DNA of 17,028 nucleotides, from assembly GCA_022361135.1 (NCBI GenBank), contig JAKSBM010000980.1, positions 1 to 17,028 of the forward strand. Reading direction: 5' to 3'. Below the pieces are notes generated by a model. The model did not search any database. It was not told the DNA's origin and saw only the letters and a list, made by a program, of their open reading frames with translations. Positions 1 through 6,714 of this stretch are shown here, one piece after another. Numbering within the stretch: the stretch's first letter is position 1; every line of letters starts with the position of its first letter. Origin of the DNA: Desulfobacterales bacterium (lineage in GTDB: Bacteria; Desulfobacterota; Desulfobacteria; Desulfobacterales; Desulfobacteraceae). A program made the position numbers and the translations under genes.

Positions 1-2
1 AT

Positions 3-1046
3 TTGGATTGGTCCGGGCAGGTGTCGGTGACACCGGTGTTCAAGGTCAGTGGCGATGTGGATTACCAGACCGGCCATCTGGATTTTGTGGGGGACATCAT
101 GGTCCTGGGGGGGCTCAAGGCCGGATTCCGCGTGGAAGGCCAACGGGTGGCCCTGGGGGAGGTGGATGGTGGCCAGATTATTGCCCTGGGGGATGTGGAG
201 GTCAAAAACGGGATCAACGGGGCCCGGGTTTTTACCCTGGGCAATGTGAAGGCCAAGTTTGTCCAGAATTCCGAAATTTACTGCCTGGGAAATGTCTGGG
301 TGGAAAAGGAAATTGTGGATTCCACCATTTCCTGCTCCGGCCTTTTGGATATCAAGGCCGGAGAAATCATTGCTTCCCGGATTACGGCCCACATGGGGGT
401 GATGGTTCAACATTTGGGTACGGAAAAGTCCGATCCCAATCAAATCACCCTGGGAACCGATGCCTTTGTGGCCCGGGAAATTGGTCGGAAACGGAGCCGG
501 ATCGACCAGATTAAGCTGGAGTTGGAGTCCCGGAGCCAGGAGGCGGCTGAAATCCGGAAAAATGGGCAGGAATTGCGGGGGGCTGCATCCCGGCTCAGCC
601 ATGAATTGGACCGGGCCCTGGACGAGAAGAATGCCCTGGAGGCGGAGTTGGCGGAATTGGATTCGGAAAAGGATGGGGGATTGAAGTCCCAGATCCATCG
701 GTCCGAGGTGCTCATGGCCCGACTGGGCCGGGAACTCCACATTAATTTTGACCAGATGGGCAGCCAGGAGCGACGGCTCAAGGTCCTGGACCGGGAAATC
801 CGGGAATTGAACAGCACCTTTGACCAGCTTCGACAGGATATAGAGGACCTCCATGGCTGGCAGGAGGTCAATCCGGGGCGGCCCGAGGTCCTTGTCAGCG
901 GCGACCTCAGCCCCGGAACCCTAGTCCAGGGAAGCAATAGTCAGGTGGTGGTCCCCGAGGCCACCAAGGGGGTGACCATCAGCCAGAACTCTTTTGTGGA
1001 TCAGGATACCGGGGAATACAGGATCATTATCCATGACAATTATTGA
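3..1046 (+). CDS. FapA/DUF342 family protein, 3' part (5' end outside window)
   Basis: The reading frame is already open at the window edge, so the TTG at position 3 is probably internal and the true start lies upstream. The first ~150 visible residues are short glycine-punctuated repeats (GDVDYQTGHLDFVGD, VALGEVDGGQ, ALGDVEVKNGINGA, CLGNVWVEKEIVDS). This spacing is typical of the right-handed beta-helix of FapA/DUF342 proteins. Residues ~160-285 are highly charged and heptad-like, a long coiled coil, followed by a short beta-rich end (EVLVSGDLSPGTLVQG) as in the family. FapA-type proteins are linked to flagellar assembly or polar localisation in some proteobacteria, but many members have no defined role. 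The next gene starts inside the last codons of this one, which implies co-translation. Family assignment is firm; function is not. Confidence 0.85.
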   Translation: MDWSGQVSVTPVFKVSGDVDYQTGHLDFVGDIMVLGGLKAGFRVEGQRVALGEVDGGQIIALGDVEVKNGINGARVFTLGNVKAKFVQNSEIYCLGNVWVEKEIVDSTISCSGLLDIKAGEIIASRITAHMGVMVQHLGTEKSDPNQITLGTDAFVAREIGRKRSRIDQIKLELESRSQEAAEIRKNGQELRGAASRLSHELDRALDEKNALEAELAELDSEKDGGLKSQIHRSEVLMARLGRELHINFDQMGSQERRLKVLDREIRELNSTFDQLRQDIEDLHGWQEVNPGRPEVLVSGDLSPGTLVQGSNSQVVVPEATKGVTISQNSFVDQDTGEYRIIIHDNY

Positions 1047-2736
1047 CAGGGAAGAGATTAAATTATTTCGGAGCCGATTGTACTGGGAAGGGGTGGCCCC
1101 CCTGTTCAAGCACGGGGATAAGTCCCTGAAACCCCTGCCGCGGTTCAAACGGGATGAAAAGAAGAATTTCATTGTTCCGGCGGACCGGATCATGTCCTAT
1201 TTCCAGGATCAGGTCCAGGCGTTGAATTTCGTATCTTCCGAGGGGTATATCCAGGGGCTCTATGAATTGTTTGACGCCTTGACCCAGGGGGCGGCTCCCT
1301 TTTCCTTTGATTGCGGGGTGGCCGTTGCGGAATCGGATATCCTGGAAGCGGATCCGGCCACTGCGGTTCAATATTTGACCCGGAATATCATCGCCACCTA
1401 TTTCAGCACCCTGAAAACCCACCAGGGGGATGTGGATCCCTCCCTGTTGATTCCCGGGTTGGGAAAGGCCATTGAAAAGAGCAAAGCCGGTCGGGATTAT
1501 GGCACTTTGGCCCGGCGGGTGCAGGATGAAACCCGGGAATTTTTATCCCAGAATCATCCCTGGCGGGATTATTTATCCCGGATCAATGATACCCAGCTCC
1601 TTTGTACCCTGGTGGGTGTCCCTCCGGAACCGGTGTCCACCGAGACGGCGGAACAAATCCTGGAAAAGGCCCGGTTCGAGGTTGAAAAATACAACCGGGT
1701 CCTGGCCAAGATTCTCAACAGCCGGGAGAAACTGGCCCGGGAAGAGAAGAATGAGCGCAAATACATCAAGGCCCTCAAGGGATTGGAGCAGGTTACGGTC
1801 ACCGTGTTGGGGAAGATAAATGCCTTCTTTGATGACGCCCGGAGCCTCACGGATCTGCCCGGAATCAGTCCGGGGTCCTGGATTACACCGGAAACGGATC
1901 AGCGGCTTAAATTCAATTGCATCCGTTTGTTCATGCGCTTCAAGGGGCGGAGTCGGGAGGAGATCCAGGCATTGCGTCTGGATCAGATCCTCAGCCCGGC
2001 CTCCTTGAGGTATCGCATCCATCTGCTCCTCCAGTATCCCCACCTGGCCGGGTATTGTGGTGAATTTCGAGACCATCCCGACTATGGCCCCCTTTACCTG
2101 GCCCTGTTTCAATTCCAATTCCAGAACCTGGTGAACCTCATGGAAACCCTGGACCTGGAAACCGGGGAAACCGAGATTGAACACCTTTCCCTTTGGTTGG
2201 AGGAAACCAAGGCCCTGGTGGACAAAATGGGATTGAGCCCCGATGACCTCGGGGATGAAAAAAAAGAGGTCATCACGGCGTATCTGGCGCTGGTGGGGCG
2301 GGTTCACCACCGCCACCTTGCCCTGGTGGTGGATTGCCGGGACGATGTGATTGCCCTGACCCAGGACCGGAATATGGAGGTGACCACGGGCATGCGCAGG
2401 CTCTTGTTTGATACCTGCTTCAGGACCCTGGAACTTTACGCCCGGAAAAAGCTTCCCCTGGATGAATGCAATGTGGGCATCCGTCGTCGTTTGGAAACCT
2501 ATGCGGTGAATTATACCCCCCAGCGGGGGTTTTACCAGGTCCTTTTTGTCCGGTTTGTGGGCAATGAGGGGGGCTCCCGCCCTGGGGCCTTCACCGAGCT
2601 TCTGGCATCCAGCCCCACCTTTCTGGAGGCCCTGCTTTCCATTCTGTCCGAGGGCCGGACCATGGCCAATCGCCTCCGGGAGTCCCAGATTGAATATGCC
2701 CGGACCTTGTTAAAGGAACATTTTGGCCGACAATGA
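1033..2736 (+). CDS. Uncharacterised 567-residue protein, translationally coupled to the FapA-like gene
   Basis: I do not recognise the family. I chose the ATG at 1033 (MTIIDREEIKLF...) over an in-frame TTG at 994, because ATG is the stronger codon and gives a 14-nt overlap with the upstream stop, typical of coupled genes. The protein has no signal peptide and no membrane segment, so it is probably cytoplasmic. It looks mainly helical. Residues ~205-255 are rich in K/E/R and probably form a coiled coil (from TAEQILEKARFEVEKYNRV). An earlier part has a glycine/proline-containing segment (VDPSLLIPGLGKAIEKSKAG). No nucleotide-binding, catalytic or DNA-binding motif is visible. Its position suggests that it works with the FapA-like protein, possibly at the flagellar pole or another surface assembly; this is inference from coupling only. 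It is followed directly by a hairpin. Confidence 0.85.
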   Translation: MTIIDREEIKLFRSRLYWEGVAPLFKHGDKSLKPLPRFKRDEKKNFIVPADRIMSYFQDQVQALNFVSSEGYIQGLYELFDALTQGAAPFSFDCGVAVAESDILEADPATAVQYLTRNIIATYFSTLKTHQGDVDPSLLIPGLGKAIEKSKAGRDYGTLARRVQDETREFLSQNHPWRDYLSRINDTQLLCTLVGVPPEPVSTETAEQILEKARFEVEKYNRVLAKILNSREKLAREEKNERKYIKALKGLEQVTVTVLGKINAFFDDARSLTDLPGISPGSWITPETDQRLKFNCIRLFMRFKGRSREEIQALRLDQILSPASLRYRIHLLLQYPHLAGYCGEFRDHPDYGPLYLALFQFQFQNLVNLMETLDLETGETEIEHLSLWLEETKALVDKMGLSPDDLGDEKKEVITAYLALVGRVHHRHLALVVDCRDDVIALTQDRNMEVTTGMRRLLFDTCFRTLELYARKKLPLDECNVGIRRRLETYAVNYTPQRGFYQVLFVRFVGNEGGSRPGAFTELLASSPTFLEALLSILSEGRTMANRLRESQIEYARTLLKEHFGRQ

Positions 2737-2764
2737 AAAAGCCCGGCTTTTGGGGCCGGGCTTT
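2736..2764 (-). terminator. Hairpin with T5 on the minus strand, likely msrAB terminator
   Basis: A perfect 10-bp stem (AAAGCCCGGC at 2738-2747, GCCGGGCTTT at 2755-2764) encloses a 7-nt loop. On the minus strand it is followed by TTTTT (complement of 2736-2740), the better terminator orientation, so it probably ends msrAB. It overlaps the last base of the plus-strand stop codon. In the plus direction only three T follow, so it would act weakly there. Confidence 0.6.
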
Positions 2765-2776
2765 GGATGGATGATG

Positions 2777-2801
2777 ACCCCGGCATGGCGCCGGGGTTTT
2801 T
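2777..2801 (+). terminator. Rho-independent terminator of the plus-strand FapA-like operon
   Basis: An 8-bp perfect stem (ACCCCGGC at 2777-2784, GCCGGGGT at 2790-2797) with a 5-nt loop is followed by a T tract to 2801. It lies 40 nt after the stop of the 567-residue gene and is oriented to end that transcript. Confidence 0.75.
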
Positions 2802-2810
2802 AAGGCCGTC

Positions 2811-2876
2811 TCTAATAATTGTCCTTTGACATGATTTCTGCGCCTTGAACCCACGCCAAAATCCTGAATTATTAGA
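2811..2876. repeat. 10-bp inverted repeat between convergent genes
   Basis: TCTAATAATT at 2811-2820 is the exact reverse complement of AATTATTAGA at 2867-2876, with a 46-nt spacer. The spacer holds no ORF. It would be a long-loop hairpin in the msrAB 3' untranslated region or the ends of a tiny remnant element; nothing else supports a mobile origin. Confidence 0.4.
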
Positions 2877-2887
2877 AGTACCCTTCA

Positions 2888-4003
2888 TTAAAAAAGGTAG
2901 AGATACTTGCCGTAGCCCTGGTTTACCAGGTCTTCCTTGGGAATGAAACGCAGGGCGGCCGAGTTGATGCAATACCTCAGACCCGTGGGGGCCGGCCCGT
3001 CGTTGAACACATGACCCAGGTGGGAATCGGCATGGCGGCTCCGGACCTCGGTGCGGGTGACAAAGAGCCGGGTATCTGTTTTTTCCACAATGAGCTCCGG
3101 TTCCAGGGGGCGGGTGAAGCTGGGCCAACCCGTGCCCGAGGCAAATTTATCCGTGGAGCTGAACAGGGGTTCCCCGGAGACAATGTCCACGTAGATGCCT
3201 TCTTTTTTATTGTCCCAGTATTCATTGTCAAAGGCCCGTTCCGTGCCTTCGTGTTGGGTGACCTTATATTGGAGCCGGGTGAGCTTCCGTTTGATTTCCT
3301 GTTCCGGGGGACGTTTCCATTGTTGGGTATTGGATTCGCCTTGGCCCATGGACATTGGGATGACGGTTTTAAAGCTTTTGTTTTCCCAGGTTTTTTCCAG
3401 GAATTGATCCCGTCCCGACCCCCAGCGATAGTATTTATATCGCAGGGGATTTTTTTTGTAATAATCCTGGTGGTACTCCTCGGCCGTGTAAAAGGCCGTG
3501 AACGGAGTAATGGGGGTGACCACGGGATTGGAAAAAATCCCCGATTTTTTCAGGGCGTTTTTGGAGGCATGGGCCGCCACGCGTTGGGCCTCATCGTGGT
3601 AGAATATCTCTGACCGGTACTGGGCACCCCGGTCCACGAATTGCCCCCCGGCATCGGTGGGGTCGATGTGACGCCAGAAGACATCCAGAAGCTTGGCATA
3701 ACTGACCACATTGGGGTCAAAATAGATTTGAACCGCTTCGGTGTGGCCGGTCATCCCTCCTGAAACCTGCTTGTAGGAAGGATCCACCTCCTCTCCACCG
3801 GAGTATCCGGAAATCACTTTTTCCACGCCGGGGACTTTTTCAAAGTCCGATTCCACACACCAGAAACAGCCTCCGGCAAATGTGGCAATGGCCGTTTTAT
3901 CCATATCCATTCCTTTGTTGTCTTGTTTCTCAGCCAGGGCCGGGTATCCGAAAAGGGCACCGACGACGATGATCAGCAATGGGATAAGGGTTCTGAAATT
4001 CAT
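2888..4003 (-). CDS. msrAB: Exported bifunctional peptide methionine sulfoxide reductase MsrA/MsrB
   Basis: The protein reduces both S- and R-methionine sulfoxide in oxidised proteins. Residues 1-24 are a Sec signal peptide with a hydrophobic core and an ALA-E cleavage site, so it should act in the periplasm. The MsrA domain (~37-200) carries the catalytic GGCFWCVE motif (C46, C49) and the EEYHQDYY segment. The MsrB domain (~235-371) carries [18 protein letters not shown] and the catalytic RYCINSAAL (C345). These three are the only cysteines in the protein. The two CxxC pairs that bind zinc in many MsrB proteins are absent (IVSGEPLF and [13 protein letters not shown] occupy those places), as in zinc-free MsrB forms. 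The ATG at 4003 has a strong ribosome site (AAAGGAGA, 4012-4019). It lies downstream of a two-component pair on the same strand, and a long leader precedes it. The function is certain; the electron donor is unknown. Confidence 0.96.
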   Translation of the reverse strand: MNFRTLIPLLIIVVGALFGYPALAEKQDNKGMDMDKTAIATFAGGCFWCVESDFEKVPGVEKVISGYSGGEEVDPSYKQVSGGMTGHTEAVQIYFDPNVVSYAKLLDVFWRHIDPTDAGGQFVDRGAQYRSEIFYHDEAQRVAAHASKNALKKSGIFSNPVVTPITPFTAFYTAEEYHQDYYKKNPLRYKYYRWGSGRDQFLEKTWENKSFKTVIPMSMGQGESNTQQWKRPPEQEIKRKLTRLQYKVTQHEGTERAFDNEYWDNKKEGIYVDIVSGEPLFSSTDKFASGTGWPSFTRPLEPELIVEKTDTRLFVTRTEVRSRHADSHLGHVFNDGPAPTGLRYCINSAALRFIPKEDLVNQGYGKYLYLF

Positions 4004-4328
4004 ATTTGGTATCTCCTTTGTGTTTGGTCCGAATATGTCATGGCAATTTATTTCAACGGGTGAAGATGTTTTTATTTGATCCAGGGTATTGCAAAACAGG
4101 GTGCGGTGAATCCATCCCGTTGACTATCCGGATTCGTCCGTGATGACCCACGTTAGGTTAAGATAGATCCTGAATTTCACAGAGATGTTCTTAAATTATA
4201 ACAAAAGTATCACAGTGCAAAAAAATCAAGGATCGAGGCATTTCCGTGCCGTGGTGAATCGAACCTCCCAGGCCAGGGGGGGAACATGGTCCGTGGGGGC
4301 CATTGTTTTTTTGGGGTGCAGCCATGGA
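4004..4328. other. 325-bp gap between the kinase gene and msrAB
   Basis: I see no gene here. It is AT-richer than its surroundings and holds the candidate msrAB promoter at 4195-4221 and a ~190-nt leader. Within the leader, TCAACGGG (4053-4060) and CCCGTTGA (4116-4123) form an 8-bp inverted repeat. No convincing terminator for the kinase gene is visible, so some read-through into msrAB is possible. Confidence 0.6.
4195..4221 (-). promoter_or_regulatory. Candidate extended -10 promoter for msrAB
   Basis: On the minus strand TGTTATAAT (4195-4203) is a perfect sigma-70 -10 hexamer with the TGn extension. TTTGCA (4216-4221) is a 4-of-6 -35 match at a short 15-bp spacing. Transcription would start about 190 nt before the msrAB ATG. 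The -10 match is direct; activity is inferred. Confidence 0.45.
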
Positions 4329-5795
4329 TCACGGCTTGGGATCGGCCAGGGGCAGGGTGAAGAAAAAGCGGCTTCCCATGCCCGGGCTGCTCTTGAGTTC
4401 GATGCGGCGGCCGTGGAGTTGGATGATTTTTTGGGAAATGGCAAGGCCCAGGCCGGAATGGATATTGCCCACATTGCGACCGTGGTAAAAGCGGTCAAAG
4501 ATCCGGTCCTGGTCGGCCTCGGGGATGCCCGGTCCCGTGTCGGAAATCTCCATGCATAATTCCTCTTCCAGGCGGACCGTAAGGGTGACCCGCCCCCCGG
4601 CCGGGGTGTGGCTGACGGCATTTTCAATGAGGTTTTCCAGGACCCGCTCAACCAGGCCGATGTCGGCCAGGGTCCGGGGCAGTTCCCGGTCCAGCCGGGT
4701 CATTAGTTTGATTTGGCGTTCCTTGGCCATGAGCATGAAATTTTCCCCCACATCCTGGACCAATTCGGCCAGGCAGAAGGGTTCTGCCGATAGGGTGATC
4801 TGGGCCGATTCCAGTTTGGCCAGTTCCAGGAGGTCGTTAACCAGGCGGTTCAGCCGATGGCAGTGCTGAATGCCGATTTCCAGGTATTTTTTACGTTCCT
4901 TGGGCGGGGTTTGTTCATCCTTGATGAGCAGGGTTTCAATGTAGCCCTGGAGGGTGGCCAGGGGCGTCCTCAGATCATGGGAGACATTGGCCATGAGTTC
5001 CCGCCGGATTTGATCTGACTCCCGAAGGGATTCCATCTGGGAGTGGATGCGGGCGGCCATGGCTTCAAAGGATGTGGTCAGGTGGTCGATTTCGTCGGGG
5101 AAGGTTTTCTTTTGTGCGGGTTTGGATTTGGGCAGGGTGTCACCGGGCTTGAAATTGACCATGGTCCTGGCCAGCCGTTTGAGGCGCCGGGTGAGCAGGG
5201 AAAACAGGAGGAGTCCGGCCACAAGGCCAAAGAGGAGTCCGGTGCCCATCATCCATGAACTGAGTTGGAGGATATAGCTGCCCTTGAGCCGCTCCTTGAT
5301 GGAATCGTGGGCCTTTCCCCCCAGGATAACGTAAAGGTATCCCTCCAATTTTTTATCCCGGTATATGGGGGCCACGGAAAAGATTTTCCGGGCCTTGACG
5401 GCCCGGGGATCATCCCCCCGGATGGGCAGGGGGGCTGCATTGTTCAAAAGTTGAAAAATGGGGCTCATGTCCACCTGGTCCCGCCGCAAACTGCCCGGAG
5501 GTGCGGAAAAGGTGAGGATTTTACCCTTGGGGTCGAGGAGATAGAGTTCAATGCTGGGGTTGATGACCATGAGCATGCGAAAAATTCCGGCCAGGGCTTC
5601 GTGGTTGATGTGCCCCTCCTCCAAAAGGTTTCGCTGGGTTACGATCTGTCGGGCCAGATCGGAATTGAGTTTCTGGGTGGCCTCCTGTTGGTACATCTCC
5701 GTTGCAAACTCGGTGAGCCAGATGAAAAAGAGGCCCATGAGCAGAAAGATCAGGGCCAGACCAACGGCTATTTTTGAGTACAGGGAGTTAAACAT
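4329..5795 (-). CDS. Membrane sensor histidine kinase of an OmpR/EnvZ-type pair
   Basis: The 488-residue protein has a transmembrane helix at ~8-29, a periplasmic sensor of ~145 residues, a second helix at ~175-200, a HAMP linker (~200-255), and a HisKA domain with phospho-acceptor H273 in VSHDLRTPL. Its ATPase domain has the N box (ENLIENAVSH, from 387), DTGPGIP (419-425) and SGLGLAI (447-453). All catalytic boxes look intact, so it should autophosphorylate and pass phosphate to the regulator encoded 15 nt upstream. The sensor region is not a family I can name. It contains methionines (including FRMLM) but no cysteine. The ligand is unknown. Gene order is regulator, kinase, then msrAB on the same strand. 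Confidence 0.93.
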   Translation of the reverse strand: MFNSLYSKIAVGLALIFLLMGLFFIWLTEFATEMYQQEATQKLNSDLARQIVTQRNLLEEGHINHEALAGIFRMLMVINPSIELYLLDPKGKILTFSAPPGSLRRDQVDMSPIFQLLNNAAPLPIRGDDPRAVKARKIFSVAPIYRDKKLEGYLYVILGGKAHDSIKERLKGSYILQLSSWMMGTGLLFGLVAGLLLFSLLTRRLKRLARTMVNFKPGDTLPKSKPAQKKTFPDEIDHLTTSFEAMAARIHSQMESLRESDQIRRELMANVSHDLRTPLATLQGYIETLLIKDEQTPPKERKKYLEIGIQHCHRLNRLVNDLLELAKLESAQITLSAEPFCLAELVQDVGENFMLMAKERQIKLMTRLDRELPRTLADIGLVERVLENLIENAVSHTPAGGRVTLTVRLEEELCMEISDTGPGIPEADQDRIFDRFYHGRNVGNIHSGLGLAISQKIIQLHGRRIELKSSPGMGSRFFFTLPLADPKP

Positions 5796-5810
5796 GGCCT
5801 TTGGGACGGA

Positions 5811-6524
5811 TTATCCGTTTTCCCGGAATTTATAGCCCACGCCCCAGACCGTGAGAATATAGTCGGGTTGGGCGGGATTGTCCTCAATTTTGGCGCGGAG
5901 CCGGTTGATATTGGCGTTGACCGTGTGGGCATATCCGTCGTGTTGATAGCCCCAGACCTTTTCCAGGAGTTGGCTTCGGGTGAAAACCCGGCCGGGCCGG
6001 GATGCAAAATAGTAGAGCAGGTCAAATTCCCGGGCGGTGAGGTCGATGGCCTTGTCCCGTATTTTTACACTCCGGGTATCGGGATCAATGGAGAGATCCT
6101 TGGCTTTCACCTGTGGGTTTTTCCGGGCAGGTGCCTGGGTTTCGGTGCCCACCCGTCTGAAGATGGCCTTGATCCGGGCCGTGAGTTCCCGGACGCTGAA
6201 GGGTTTGGTGACGTAATCGTCCGCCCCCAGTTCCAATCCAAGGACCCTGTCGATTTCCGCACTTTTGGAGGTGAGGATGAGGATGGGGGTTTTGATACCT
6301 GCATTGCGGAGGGATTTAAGGATTTCCATTCCATCCATGCTGGGCAGGGTGAGGTCCAGGACGATGAGGTCCTGCTTATCCTGTAGGGCCTGGTCATATC
6401 CCTCCTGTCCATCGGCGGCATGGCGGGTCTCCCATTGCTGGTCCTCCAGGTTCAGGCGAAGGAGGTCGGCCAGGTCGGGATTGTCTTCAATCACGAGGAT
6501 TTTTCGTTTCGGTTCGGGAGTCAT
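5811..6524 (-). CDS. OmpR/PhoB-family response regulator
   Basis: The 237-residue protein has a receiver domain (~8-120) with acidic residues E13/D14, phospho-acceptor D57 (IVLDLTLPSMDG), T85 and K107 (DYVTKPF). A winged-helix DNA-binding domain follows (~140-235), recognisable from LTAREFDLLYYFASRPGRVF and the VWGVGYKFRENG end. It is therefore a complete transcription factor activated by phosphorylation. The ATG at 6524 follows AAGGAAGT (6533-6540). A 12-bp perfect palindrome overlaps this ribosome site, a possible autoregulatory operator or RNA hairpin. The kinase gene follows after 15 nt, so the two form one operon. Confidence 0.95.
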   Translation of the reverse strand: MTPEPKRKILVIEDNPDLADLLRLNLEDQQWETRHAADGQEGYDQALQDKQDLIVLDLTLPSMDGMEILKSLRNAGIKTPILILTSKSAEIDRVLGLELGADDYVTKPFSVRELTARIKAIFRRVGTETQAPARKNPQVKAKDLSIDPDTRSVKIRDKAIDLTAREFDLLYYFASRPGRVFTRSQLLEKVWGYQHDGYAHTVNANINRLRAKIEDNPAQPDYILTVWGVGYKFRENG

Positions 6525-6535
6525 GGGGATAACTT

Positions 6536-6547
6536 CCTTATATAAGG
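6536..6547. promoter_or_regulatory. 12-bp perfect palindrome over the regulator's ribosome site
   Basis: CCTTATATAAGG is its own reverse complement. It overlaps the AAGGA of the response-regulator ribosome binding site and lies ~20 nt downstream of that gene's candidate -10. It could be an operator for a dimeric regulator or a translation-masking hairpin; neither is proven. Confidence 0.4.
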
Positions 6548-6565
6548 CGTGAATTCTTAATCTTC

Positions 6566-6595
6566 ACTGTATTCAACCTGGACCTTCTTCGTCAA
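6566..6595 (-). promoter_or_regulatory. Candidate promoter for the response regulator-kinase operon
   Basis: On the minus strand TTGACG (6590-6595) and TACAGT (6566-6571) are separated by 18 bp, matching sigma-70 at 5 of 6 and 4 of 6 positions. Transcription would start ~35 nt before the regulator ATG. Confidence 0.4.
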
Positions 6596-6600
6596 GCTTA

Positions 6601-6630
6601 TGTACAAAAAAAGAAGAGGTGTGGTATAAC
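6601..6630 (+). promoter_or_regulatory. Candidate extended -10 promoter for the solute-binding protein operon
   Basis: TGTACA (6601-6606) and TATAAC (6625-6630) are 18 bp apart, and TGG directly precedes the -10, giving an extended -10. The start would leave a leader of ~78 nt before the GTG at 6715. It lies back to back with the candidate minus-strand promoter. Confidence 0.45.
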
Positions 6631-6714
6631 GAAATTATCCTTTTAATTCATTGAAATTGAATCCGATCTTGCGCATCTTGCCTGCATCAACCCGTCGTAC
6701 GTGGAGGAAGTATT

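Noticed and set aside
994..1032. TTG start for the 567-residue protein
   Set aside because: The ATG at 1033 is a better start and leaves a short, typical overlap; the 13 extra residues are an out-of-frame reading of the FapA-like gene.
3011..3613. 200-residue plus-strand ORF inside msrAB
   Set aside because: It is antisense to a well-identified enzyme with intact motifs and shows no recognisable domain.
4218..4250. Possible kinase-gene terminator on the minus strand (short GGCA/TGCC hairpin then a T run)
   Set aside because: The stem is only 4 bp and is separated from the T run by ~9 nt; the T run lies in the -35 area of the msrAB promoter.
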